Shown here: piece by piece, positions 1 through 8,669 of the stretch | Layout of the letters: each line of letters starts with the position of its first letter | Position numbering within the stretch: the stretch's first letter is position 1 | Source: Lutimonas saemankumensis | GTDB taxonomy: Bacteria; Bacteroidota; Bacteroidia; Flavobacteriales; Flavobacteriaceae | Direction: 5' to 3' | DNA: 64,000 bases | NCBI RefSeq assembly: GCF_020171465.1 | Contig: NZ_JAIUZR010000006.1 | Coordinates: forward strand, 310,001 to 374,000 | The notes under the pieces: model-generated | The model's input: only the letters and a program-made list of their open reading frames with translations | Databases searched by the model: none | What the model was told of the DNA's origin: nothing | Made by a program: the position numbers and the translations under genes

Positions 1-3000
1 GAATAGGTTGTTCGGCTCCTGATTCTCCCATGGTCGGAATCGTAAAGAAGAATGAGCTACCCACTCCGTGCTCACTTTTCATCCAGATTATACCACCATG
101 ATGTTCAATGATCTCTCTGCATATGGGTAAACCAAGTCCGGTTCCTTTAGGTTTATCCGTCAATGTATCCCCGGCCTGACGAAAACGTTCAAAGATTTTA
201 TGCTTGTCTTCTTCTGCTATACCAATACCCGTGTCCTGTACCTCCACCATGATCTGCCCATTATCTAAATAGGCTTCAATACTCACTTTTCCTTTGTCCG
301 TAAATTTAACTGCATTGGATAACAGGTTGATCACTACCTGAATCAGCTTGTCTTCATCGGCACTGACAATTGGAAGGTCGGGACTTATATTGGTTTTCAG
401 TTTTAAATTCTTTTCTTCGAATAGAGCTGAGGTGCTGGCGATAGCTCTGCTAATCACATCCTGCAAAAAGACGGGCCTTAAATGCCATTCCATGCGGCCG
501 GATTCTATTTTTGCCAGATCAAGGACATCATTAATCAAATTCGTTAATCGCTCTCCCTCTGAAACTACAACATTAAGGTTTTCACTTACCTGTTTCATGG
601 TTCTCTTAATCTTCTGATCTTCCACATTGACTGAAGGAAAAATCTTGTCCTCCAGTCTTTTTCGAATAATTTTTGCAAAACCCAGAACCGAAGTAAGAGG
701 GGTTCTCAATTCGTGACTTACCGTAGACAAGAATGCCGATTTGGCCTCATTGGCATCTTCCGCCTTAGCTTTTGCCTCTTTAGCTTCTTCATAGAGCTCA
801 GCGTTATGTAGTGCAACGCCGACATTAATTGCAATAGTACTAAGCAGGCTTTTGTCTTCTTCGGTGAATCTGCTTGCCTGTTTCGTACTTTGTACACTCA
901 GGACCCCTATGATTGTATCCTCCACAGGGATAGGTACCCCTAAATATGAAATTGCTCTTTTACCCGTTTGCTCCACACCAATTTTATCGTAGGTAGCCAT
1001 AATGTCTTTATCCTGATTGATCAGTAATGACTCTCCTGTTTTGATAATACTGGAAGTAAGCCCTTCCCCATATTTCATCGGTGGCATAGAATCTCCGTCC
1101 TGATATGGAAAATTGATGACCTTTTTATCATTATCGAGAATGGCCAGATAAGTTATATCAGATTTAAACAGGTTTTTCATTTGTTCACCTACCATTTTGA
1201 TGAGCTCCCCTAATTCCAGTTTTTGAGTCAGTGCCTGACTCACATCATTTACAGTAGCCAGTTCTTCGAGCCTTTGATTTACTTCAGCAGTTCTTTCTTC
1301 AACTTTATCTTCCAGGGCTTTTCGCTGATTGATAAGAATACGCGTTCGAGATCTCACGATCACATAAACGAGCAGAAGGAACCCTAATCCGTAAAGAAAA
1401 TAGGCCCACCAGGTTCTGTACCAGGGAGGGATTATAGTGAAATCAAATATGGCCTCATCAGTCTCATCTCCGAACTGGTTTTTTGATTTAACCTTAAAAG
1501 CGTATTTCCCGGGAGGGAGGTTTATATATTCTCTTGAGGTTTGCTTGCTCCATTCCGACCATTCCGAATCAAGGCCCTCGAGAAAAGTCTTGTATTGAAT
1601 TTCGTTTTGGGAAATGAAGAGAGGAGCTGCAAATCCTATATTCACATTGTTGTTTTCAAAGGGGATCTGTATTTTTTTCTCCAGTTCCATTCCTCCTGCA
1701 TACAAGAGAGAATCCCCCGTCATTTTTACGCTTCTTATTAAGGTATTAAAATCGGGAATACTTGATTTCTCAAGCTTACCCTGATACCTGAAAACTCCAT
1801 CCGGGCTGTTTAACCAGACAACACGGGTTCCGTCAGGCCTTGGTTTTTCAGGTACAATTCCCCAGAGGTTTATATTCCTGAACTCCTGAAAGGCCGAAGA
1901 ATTCATCTTGTATTTACCATCATCGCCTTTTTCACTGATCACAATCTGACCGTTTACCCTGAACCAAATCTTTCCATCATCATCCTTCAATGGTTTTAGA
2001 TATCCATCACCATCAATGGTATCCAGGTTCATATAGTAAAATTCGGTCTCCTCAAATTTTAAAGTTTCTTTATTAAAAAGGTACATGAAAGTACTGTCGT
2101 TTCGGCCATTGAAAAAATGAATTTCATCGTCATGTTTCCAAAAGCCAAGGCCATCAGAGGGAACTCCATTATCTTCATTAAAGACCTCAAGATTAAGATT
2201 GGACAGGTCCAATTTACCATCAACAATTGAAGGTTTTAAACGTCGAATCTCGCCTTCCTCCTCTCCCTCAAACCAAATGTTGCCGTCTACATCTTCATCT
2301 ACATCCCTGAATGTGCGGATATTTAATTCATCGGTGTTACTTTCAAGTTCGAGTTGCTTTTTATTGTCATTGAAATACATGCTGGCAAATCCTTGATTAT
2401 GAACAACATATAATCTTTTTGGATCTTTTTCAGAAAACTGGATCCCATTAACTCTAAAATCATAATTTACACTTCTTTTAACATAGCTCCATTTTTCACC
2501 TTCTATTTCGATAAGGCCCAGATCCCCGGTACCTGCATAGAGCCTGTTGTTGTATTCGTCAAAGGCTCTTGACTGTCCCATTGTTCCTTCCAGATATTTC
2601 ACTTTATTTTCCCCGTCTTTTATGTAATAAATACCATTATTCGTTCCTAAATAGAGAATACCTTGATGCTTATATATTCTATGCACAATATTGGATGGTA
2701 AACCCATATTAGAATCGATAAGCGTAGTGGAAGTATTTAGATTAATACTTGAAATACCATTAAACAGCATGAGCCACATTACATTACGGGAATCCAGATA
2801 AGTGTAACCAACTGAACCGTCTTGCAGACCGTTTTCTGTAGTATATTTTTGAATCAATTTTCCCTGATTATCGATCAGGTAGGCTCCGTTGGAGAAGGTG
2901 TTTATAAGGAAGTTCCCATTTTCTAAAGCGGTTCCGGGTAGATAAAGACTGGAACCTATTAGATCATCAATTTCTGTTTTAAATGGAACAAAGTTTTCTC

Positions 3001-3721
3001 CATCATAAATGAAAAATCCTTGGGTTCTTGTTCCAACCAGCATTTTTTCATCATCATAGGGAAGCATAAGATAAATGCGCTCGTCCGCAAAGCGTTCACC
3101 ACCGGGTACAAGTTCAAAGGTATCTTCTTCGGTTAAATAACAAAGACCCCGGTTCCAGATTCTTAAATAATAAACACCATGAACAATTTTTCCGACGTGA
3201 TAATCATCTTCTGAATCAATAACCTTTATAGTCTCGCCATCCCAGCAAAACAGGTGCCTATTCGTTCTGTAAATAATGCGTCCTTTATAATAATCAACCT
3301 CCCAGACAGTCTGAAATTCTTTGTATTCGTCGGGGATTTTATCCTTTAATGAGATGAATTTGAAATCTCCATTGGACAATTTTTCCAAATAACCAATATC
3401 ACCTTCCCGCCCAACATAGATAACCTCGTTCTCATCCTGTACAATACATCTTGCACCAAAGGTTTCATCAATTGTCTTCCAATTCACTCCATCATACTGA
3501 AGAACACCACCATTGTTTGCAAAATACATAACACCGTTGCTGTCTTCAAGTGCCCACCAGTTTATCGGGCCACTATTATAGTCTTTATAGGCGTAATTCG
3601 TGATCAATGGTCGCCCAATCTGTTCCTGTGAAGTAACAGGGATGTAAGAAAGAAAAATAGTCAGCAAAATAACCATAGACAATACCTTGCCTATGGCATA
3701 AAGATTAAAGGGTCGTTTCAT
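1..3721 (-). CDS. Two-component sensor kinase, propeller/Y_Y_Y/GAF/HisKA/HATPase (3' end outside window)
   Basis: The reading frame is open from an ATG at 3719-3721 to the window edge, giving at least 1240 residues. A signal peptide (MKRPFNLYAIGKVLSMVILL) is followed by a long beta-propeller sensor region of about 650 residues. A Y_Y_Y domain lies near 690-760, one membrane span near 770, and a GAF domain near 825-970. The histidine kinase core follows: SHELRTPL phospho-acceptor box near residue 1000, N box (NLLSNAVKF), G1 (DTGIGI), F box (FERFRQAG) and G2 (GTGLGL) near 1127-1233. It should sense an extracytoplasmic signal and autophosphorylate. Many relatives are hybrid proteins that continue into a receiver and AraC domain; whether this one does cannot be seen. 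It is transcribed alone, with a 126-bp gap to the neighbouring oxidoreductase gene, which may or may not be its target. Confidence 0.93.
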   Translation of the reverse strand, partial: MKRPFNLYAIGKVLSMVILLTIFLSYIPVTSQEQIGRPLITNYAYKDYNSGPINWWALEDSNGVMYFANNGGVLQYDGVNWKTIDETFGARCIVQDENEVIYVGREGDIGYLEKLSNGDFKFISLKDKIPDEYKEFQTVWEVDYYKGRIIYRTNRHLFCWDGETIKVIDSEDDYHVGKIVHGVYYLRIWNRGLCYLTEEDTFELVPGGERFADERIYLMLPYDDEKMLVGTRTQGFFIYDGENFVPFKTEIDDLIGSSLYLPGTALENGNFLINTFSNGAYLIDNQGKLIQKYTTENGLQDGSVGYTYLDSRNVMWLMLFNGISSINLNTSTTLIDSNMGLPSNIVHRIYKHQGILYLGTNNGIYYIKDGENKVKYLEGTMGQSRAFDEYNNRLYAGTGDLGLIEIEGEKWSYVKRSVNYDFRVNGIQFSEKDPKRLYVVHNQGFASMYFNDNKKQLELESNTDELNIRTFRDVDEDVDGNIWFEGEEEGEIRRLKPSIVDGKLDLSNLNLEVFNEDNGVPSDGLGFWKHDDEIHFFNGRNDSTFMYLFNKETLKFEETEFYYMNLDTIDGDGYLKPLKDDDGKIWFRVNGQIVISEKGDDGKYKMNSSAFQEFRNINLWGIVPEKPRPDGTRVVWLNSPDGVFRYQGKLEKSSIPDFNTLIRSVKMTGDSLLYAGGMELEKKIQIPFENNNVNIGFAAPLFISQNEIQYKTFLEGLDSEWSEWSKQTSREYINLPPGKYAFKVKSKNQFGDETDEAIFDFTIIPPWYRTWWAYFLYGLGFLLLVYVIVRSRTRILINQRKALEDKVEERTAEVNQRLEELATVNDVSQALTQKLELGELIKMVGEQMKNLFKSDITYLAILDNDKKVINFPYQDGDSMPPMKYGEGLTSSIIKTGESLLINQDKDIMATYDKIGVEQTGKRAISYLGVPIPVEDTIIGVLSVQSTKQASRFTEEDKSLLSTIAINVGVALHNAELYEEAKEAKAKAEDANEAKSAFLSTVSHELRTPLTSVLGFAKIIRKRLEDKIFPSVNVEDQKIKRTMKQVSENLNVVVSEGERLTNLINDVLDLAKIESGRMEWHLRPVFLQDVISRAIASTSALFEEKNLKLKTNISPDLPIVSADEDKLIQVVINLLSNAVKFTDKGKVSIEAYLDNGQIMVEVQDTGIGIAEEDKHKIFERFRQAGDTLTDKPKGTGLGLPICREIIEHHGGIIWMKSEHGVGSSFFFTIPTMGESGAEQPI

Positions 3722-3847
3722 AAGTGAAAAGCAGAACAAAATTTGGTTAGTGAAGTTCTTCTGCTTGTCACTAAAATACAAAAAAAATATTATCCTCTGA
3801 TTCTTAGAATTTTAAAGGATTAATGTTCGTTGATCAAAACTCCATAT

Positions 3848-6064
3848 CTAACCTAACACGCTGGAACTACTACCCATAAACGGCTGATCATAGAAACGTT
3901 TACCGGTTGCCTTGTACAAGGCATTCGCCACGGCTCCCATAATAGGAGGGAAAGGAGGTTCACCCAGACCTGTTGGGTCGATTTCATTTTCTACAAAATG
4001 TACCTCTATTGCTTTGGGAGCTTCACTGTGCCTGATCAATCTGTATTTATCAAAATTATTCTGCTCAGGAACACCTTCTTTAACCGTTATTTCACTGTAC
4101 ATGGCATGGCCGATCCCATCCACAATTCCTCCTTCGGAAAGGTTAATTGCAGCATCCGGGTTAACCACAATGCCACAGTCAATGGCACAGTGCACTTTTT
4201 CCACAACAGGAGCACCATTCTTAACCACCATATCCAGTACCTGGGCCACATAACTGTTGTGACAGAAATAAGCAGATACTCCTCTGTGTACGCCCTCCTG
4301 TTCTGAGCCCCAGTTTGATTTTTCCTTAACGAGTTTTAAAACCCCGGCATATCGTTCGACTTCATAATCATTTCGTTCCCCAACTGGAGAATTTTTTGCT
4401 TTTTCAAGCAATTCTAAACGAAAATCAATTGGGTCCTTACCCATTTCTTCAGCTAATTCATCCAAGAATGATTGCTCCGCGCCAGCAATAAAATTGGATC
4501 TTGGAGCCCTAAATGCCCCAACGCTGATATTCGATTTGGCGGCCCATGATTCGGCAAGATAATTATCAATGGCACCTGCCGGAAAACGATTTGCAAAAAG
4601 CGGGCTTTCAGGTATTCCACCGGCTTTAACATGAAAAGCCGTCAGATTATTATTTGCGTCCAGTGCAGCTCTGTATGTGGCCAGATAGGCTGGACGATAA
4701 ATACCATAAGACATGTCATCCTCTCTCGAGTAAATCAGTTTTACTGGAGCATTCATTTTTTGAGAAATGACAGCTGCTTCAACCAAAAAATGGCCGTAAA
4801 GACGCCTTCCGAATCCACCACCCATACGCGTCATATGAATATCTACTTTTTCAAGTGGCAGATCGAGTCTTGCAGCCACAGTTTTTTCCATAAATTCGGG
4901 TGTTTGAATTGGTCCAGCGAGTTCTGCCATATCCGGTCTCACATCCGCAAAGAAATTCATAGGTTCCATGGTGTTATGAGCCAGGAACGGACAACTGTAA
5001 GTTCTTTCAATAATTTTGGCTGCATTTTTAAAAGCAGATTCAGGATTACCGTCCTTTCTTCTTACTTCCGCTTTTTTTAACTGCATTTCATTCATCAAGG
5101 CCTTGTGTCCACTTGTGTTTTCCAGGGCACTTGGAATATTGTCATTTTCTCCTATCGATTCCCACTCGAGTCGTAAGGATTTTTTGGCCTGCATGACTTC
5201 CCAGGTTGAATTGCCAACCACGGCTACCAGGTCAGGATAAGTGCTGGTGTCTGACCATTGCAATTTGTAATCATCTTTATAGGTCTTTACTGGAATTACA
5301 TCTTTGATTCCCGGCATAGCCTTGGCCTGACTGGCATCGAAAGATTTTAATTTCATACCAAAAGCAGGAGGATGTGCGATCATGGCAATGAGCATACCGT
5401 CTTTCTTATAATCCAGACCATATAAAGGTTCGCCTGTAACAATTTTCTTTCCATCCACATTTTTCCTTGAAGTTCCGATGATCTTGTAGTCCTTAAGGTC
5501 TTTTAAGCGGACCTCTTCCGGAACAGGAATTTCAGCCGCTGCTGAGGCCATTTCACCAAAGCCTGCAGACTTACCACTTTGCTCATGCGATAATACGCCA
5601 TTTTCGACTGTTATTTCATCCGCGGAAACCTGCCAGGCCTCCGCAGCTGCCTCTTGTAACATACGTCTTGCCGATGCACCTGCCATGCGCAGTGATTCCC
5701 AGCCTTGTCTGATACTCTGACTACCACCGGCAAGTTGCCGCGTAAAGAGATCGGTGTCTAAGGGGGCTTGTTCTACGATGACGTTTTTCCAGTCCACGTC
5801 CAATTCTTCCGCTACGAGCATCGGCATTGAGGTTTTTACATTTTGCCCAATCTCTGGATTTGGTGACATGATGGTAACCAAACCGTTTTCACCAATTTTA
5901 AGGTAGGCATTGATATTGAACCATTCCTTGGGCATATTAACAATCTGTTCAGGTGTTGGTTTACAGGAAGCAAACCAGCTGAAACCAAGCATCATTCCTC
6001 CACCTGCCAGTGCTGAACTTTTCAAGAATGATCTTCTGCCGAATGTTGTTTTTACGATTGTCAT
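3848..6064 (-). CDS. Molybdopterin-binding large subunit of an aldehyde/isoquinoline-type oxidoreductase (IorB-like)
   Basis: The 738-residue protein begins with a Tat signal (twin Arg at 10-11, motif RRSFLK). The cut region ends FASC, so Cys34 could be a lipoprotein site. The family hydroxylates N-heterocycles or oxidises aldehydes with a molybdopterin cytosine dinucleotide cofactor. Visible motifs are GGGFGRR in the cofactor-binding half, GAFRAPRSN, and near the C-terminus GLGEPPFPP, whose Glu is the conserved catalytic base. Length and domain order match the beta subunit of isoquinoline 1-oxidoreductase. It is downstream of its [2Fe-2S] partner (59-bp gap) in one operon. The third cytochrome subunit found in some relatives is absent, so electrons presumably leave through another carrier. 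The substrate cannot be read from the sequence. Confidence 0.93.
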   Translation of the reverse strand: MTIVKTTFGRRSFLKSSALAGGGMMLGFSWFASCKPTPEQIVNMPKEWFNINAYLKIGENGLVTIMSPNPEIGQNVKTSMPMLVAEELDVDWKNVIVEQAPLDTDLFTRQLAGGSQSIRQGWESLRMAGASARRMLQEAAAEAWQVSADEITVENGVLSHEQSGKSAGFGEMASAAAEIPVPEEVRLKDLKDYKIIGTSRKNVDGKKIVTGEPLYGLDYKKDGMLIAMIAHPPAFGMKLKSFDASQAKAMPGIKDVIPVKTYKDDYKLQWSDTSTYPDLVAVVGNSTWEVMQAKKSLRLEWESIGENDNIPSALENTSGHKALMNEMQLKKAEVRRKDGNPESAFKNAAKIIERTYSCPFLAHNTMEPMNFFADVRPDMAELAGPIQTPEFMEKTVAARLDLPLEKVDIHMTRMGGGFGRRLYGHFLVEAAVISQKMNAPVKLIYSREDDMSYGIYRPAYLATYRAALDANNNLTAFHVKAGGIPESPLFANRFPAGAIDNYLAESWAAKSNISVGAFRAPRSNFIAGAEQSFLDELAEEMGKDPIDFRLELLEKAKNSPVGERNDYEVERYAGVLKLVKEKSNWGSEQEGVHRGVSAYFCHNSYVAQVLDMVVKNGAPVVEKVHCAIDCGIVVNPDAAINLSEGGIVDGIGHAMYSEITVKEGVPEQNNFDKYRLIRHSEAPKAIEVHFVENEIDPTGLGEPPFPPIMGAVANALYKATGKRFYDQPFMGSSSSVLG

Positions 6065-6123
6065 GATAGTTTATGTTGGTTTATTCAAGTAATGTTTTAT
6101 GATGATATTCTGAATTCAACTGA

Positions 6124-6588
6124 TCAGGAACTTTTCATTCCGGCTGCAGATTTTATGGCACTTTTAATTCTTGTATAGGTTCCACATCTGCAAATGTTTC
6201 CGTCCATTACCGCGTCAATCTCCTCATCGGACGGGTTGGGGTTATTTTTTAAAAATGCGCTTGCAGACATGATTTGACCTGACTGACAATAGCCGCATTG
6301 ATACACGTCATGTTCCAGCCATGCTTTTTGAACGGGATGGTCACCATTTTCTGACAATCCTTCAATGGTTGTTATTTCCTGATTTCCAATGGAAGATACT
6401 GGTAATTGACAGGAACGAACCGCAACTCCTCCTAAATGAATGGTGCAGGTACCACATTGGGCCACTCCACAACCGTATTTTGTTCCCACAAGATCCAAAT
6501 GATCTCTCAGTACCCATAAAATGGGCGTGGTTGGATCTACATCTACCTGTCGGGTTTTTCCGTTGACGTTAAGTGTGTATTGTGCCAT
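6124..6588 (-). CDS. [2Fe-2S] small subunit of isoquinoline-type oxidoreductase (IorA-like)
   Basis: This 154-residue protein has the two [2Fe-2S] clusters of the xanthine oxidase family. The plant-ferredoxin-type cluster is at Cys40, 45, 48 and 60, and the second at Cys98, 101, 133 and 135 (NICRCGTY). It passes electrons from the molybdenum site of the protein encoded just downstream. It has no signal peptide of its own, so it is probably carried out with the Tat-tagged large subunit, as is known for this family. It is the first gene of the operon. Length is normal (about 150-160). Confidence 0.93.
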   Translation of the reverse strand: MAQYTLNVNGKTRQVDVDPTTPILWVLRDHLDLVGTKYGCGVAQCGTCTIHLGGVAVRSCQLPVSSIGNQEITTIEGLSENGDHPVQKAWLEHDVYQCGYCQSGQIMSASAFLKNNPNPSDEEIDAVMDGNICRCGTYTRIKSAIKSAAGMKSS

Positions 6589-6790
6589 GATCTAATTGAT
6601 AAAATTAGTTTAACAAGTTTAAATTATGCCTCATAAGGAAAATGTATCCTTGTATTATGAAGAACCCTAAATTTAGCAAAAAATTGATAAAATTGGGTCA
6701 TAGTAAAAAAGAGTTTTTAACAGGCGTAAAATAGAGGGTTTATTTCCGTTTTAGGGATCATATTGCTTGCGGTTTTGACAGGCATGACCC

Positions 6791-6892
6791 TCAGTTCTTT
6801 AACCAGCTATTTTTTGCCTTGCTTGCAGCTATAACATTACCCCATGTGATCATCTTGGGGAAAATACCAAAATAGATCAAATACTTTTTCAT
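6791..6892 (-). CDS. Possible 33-residue small protein
   Basis: An ATG at 6890-6892 opens a 33-codon frame ending in TGA at 6791-6793. The peptide starts MKKYLIYFGIFPKMITWGNV and ends in NSWLKN; it is basic, with an N-terminal hydrophobic-aromatic part. Codon choice looks like real coding sequence (no rare runs, a clean start and stop), but the length is too small for that to be decisive. I do not recognise the family. It lies divergent to, and 31 bp from, the ABC gene. Confidence 0.33.
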   Translation of the reverse strand: MKKYLIYFGIFPKMITWGNVIAASKAKNSWLKN

Positions 6893-6911
6893 GTTTTTTG
6901 TTTTTTAAATT

Positions 6912-6919
6912 TACTTTTG
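6912..6919 (+). promoter_or_regulatory. -7 box TACTTTTG before the ABC gene
   Basis: TACTTTTG fits the Bacteroidota -7 consensus TAnnTTTG. It ends only 4 bases before the GTG start codon at 6924, so a transcript from it would start at or next to the GTG. No good -33 TTG is visible at the normal distance. Confidence 0.45.
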
Positions 6920-6923
6920 CACT

Positions 6924-7874
6924 GTGTTACAGCTACAAGACATAAGCTTTTCGTATGACAAGGAGAAACCTTTGTTAAAAGGTATCAGCTTCCAATTAGA
7001 AAAAGGAGATCACCTTTGTGTCATGGGAGAGAGTGGTTGCGGCAAATCTACGTTGTTAAAAGTCATATACGGATTATATGATCTCGATGAGGGATCAATT
7101 ACCTGGGATGAAAAACCTATTCTAGGACCGGCCTATCATTTGATTCCCGGCATGGATTTTACCAAATTTGTGGCCCAGGATTTTGATTTGATGCCTTATC
7201 TGACCGTTGAAGAAAATATTTCTAAGTTTCTGTCACGATTCTATCCGGAGGAAAGCAAGAAAAGAACCGATGAATTGCTCGAGGTTATAGAAATGACCCA
7301 ATTCGCCAAAGAAAAGGTAAAATATCTGAGCGGAGGCCAAAAGCAACGGGTTGCCATAGCAAGGGCATTGGCCAAAGAGCCGGAACTCTTATTGCTCGAT
7401 GAACCTTTTGGCCAGATCGATAATTTTAAGAAGAATTCCTTGAGAAGAATGTTATATAAGTTTCTAAAAGAAAAGAATATAACATGTATTGTTGCCACCC
7501 ATGATAGTGAGGATGCCCTGGCCTTTGCGGATAAGATGATGGTCATTCAGAATGGGCAGAATATTTCATACGGAGTACCAAAAAAACTGTTTAAGGATCC
7601 TCAGAGTGTATATGTGGCCTCCTTATTTGATGAGGTCAACGAATTAAATCTTGGAGGGGTTAAGAGACTTCTTTACCCTCAACAGATTAAAATTGTTGAA
7701 AGTTCAGGCCTCAGGGCACAGGTGATGAATTCGTATTATCAGGGAACACACTGGATGATAGAACTTAAAATAAAGGATCAGATCATTTTTTCAAATCATC
7801 ATGAAGATCTCAAAAAGAACACCCCTGTTCATTTATTAATTGAAAGCTTCGATCAAGATAATATGGAGGGGTGA
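6924..7874 (+). CDS. ABC transporter ATP-binding protein (PotA/ModC-like, orphan)
   Basis: The 316-residue protein has all ATPase motifs: Walker A GESGCGKST at 35-43, a Q-loop, signature LSGGQKQRVAIARAL near 137-151, Walker B LLLLDEPFG near 157-165 and the switch His in VATHD. After about residue 230 comes a TOBE-like tail, as in import ATPases of the spermidine, molybdate or iron type. No permease or binding protein gene is adjacent, so its partner is unknown. The position between two molybdenum enzyme operons invites a molybdate role, but nothing in the sequence proves that. The start is GTG at 6924, because an in-frame stop at 6906 excludes any upstream ATG and the product then begins in the normal family position. 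Confidence 0.88.
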   Translation: MLQLQDISFSYDKEKPLLKGISFQLEKGDHLCVMGESGCGKSTLLKVIYGLYDLDEGSITWDEKPILGPAYHLIPGMDFTKFVAQDFDLMPYLTVEENISKFLSRFYPEESKKRTDELLEVIEMTQFAKEKVKYLSGGQKQRVAIARALAKEPELLLLDEPFGQIDNFKKNSLRRMLYKFLKEKNITCIVATHDSEDALAFADKMMVIQNGQNISYGVPKKLFKDPQSVYVASLFDEVNELNLGGVKRLLYPQQIKIVESSGLRAQVMNSYYQGTHWMIELKIKDQIIFSNHHEDLKKNTPVHLLIESFDQDNMEG

Positions 7875-8032
7875 ATTTGATTTTTTGGCGTAATTTTCCT
7901 CGTTCGGCATATGTAAAAGGATCAATCTGAAATTCGTTAAAGTTGAAAACTCTTTTAGTTATTTATTGAATAAAATCGTAACTTCCTGATTCTAAAAAAA
8001 CCAATTAGTTTACAACCCCATATTTTAGATTT

Positions 8033-8668
8033 ATGGAAGATAAAAAACAAGATGCGAATCCCAATTCAAAAAAGGGTTTTAGCAGAAGGAGCTTTATAAG
8101 AGGAGCAGGATTGTCTACCGCCGGAAGTGTATTATTAACTACCAATACCTTTGCCTTTGAATTCGAAGAAGGATATTCTGAAGGGAAAGAATACGGCCCC
8201 GGAGCAACTCTTATTCAATTGAAAGTAAATGGCTCTATTCAGACACTCAGTGTTGAACCCAGAACAACTCTTGCTTCGGCCTTAAGGGATCATTTGGATC
8301 TGACAGGAACAAAAGTAGTCTGTGATAGAGGCTCTTGTTCTGCATGTACTGTATATGTAGATGATAAACCTGTAAATTCCTGTATGATGTCTGTGTTTGA
8401 TGTTGTTGATAAAGAAATCACAACCATTGAAGGAATAGCTCAAAACGGGCAATTACACCCCGTTCAGGAGGCCTTTATTGAGCATGATGCATCTCAATGT
8501 GGTTACTGTACGCCAGGTATGGTCATGTCATGCGCGCATCTGCTTGACAACAATCCAGACCCATCACTTGAAGACGTTAAACGTGCCACAAGAGGTAACC
8601 TTTGCCGATGTGGAACCCATCCACATGTATTTAAAGCAACTTTAGACGCAGCCAAAAAAACTAGTTAA
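8033..8668 (+). CDS. [2Fe-2S] subunit of PaoABC/YagTSR-like aldehyde oxidoreductase
   Basis: This 211-residue protein starts with a Tat signal (SRRSFIRG at 18-25, hydrophobic stretch to about 42). The [2Fe-2S] clusters are at Cys97, 102, 105 and 117 and at Cys156, 159, 191 and 193 (NLCRCGTH). It resembles PaoA (YagT) of E. coli, which is also exported by Tat and carries electrons from the Mo site to FAD. The next gene starts 1 bp after its stop, so the two are translated together. The 158-bp upstream gap should hold the operon promoter. Confidence 0.94.
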   Translation: MEDKKQDANPNSKKGFSRRSFIRGAGLSTAGSVLLTTNTFAFEFEEGYSEGKEYGPGATLIQLKVNGSIQTLSVEPRTTLASALRDHLDLTGTKVVCDRGSCSACTVYVDDKPVNSCMMSVFDVVDKEITTIEGIAQNGQLHPVQEAFIEHDASQCGYCTPGMVMSCAHLLDNNPDPSLEDVKRATRGNLCRCGTHPHVFKATLDAAKKTS

Positions 8669-8669
8669 T

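Larger units (their letters stand above)
6589..6923. other. Divergent intergenic region between the oxidoreductase operon and the ABC gene
   Basis: This 335-bp stretch separates two divergent transcription units and must hold both promoters. It contains a TAnnTTTG box directly before the ABC gene and a short minus-strand ORF (6791-6892). A 25-codon plus-strand ORF starts at 6657, but nothing supports it as a gene. On the minus strand the sequence TACATTTT (about 6638-6645) resembles a -7 box for the [2Fe-2S] gene. Confidence 0.5.

Noticed and set aside
7241-7546. 101-codon minus-strand frame
   Set aside because: It is antisense to the ABC ATPase, with no independent signal.
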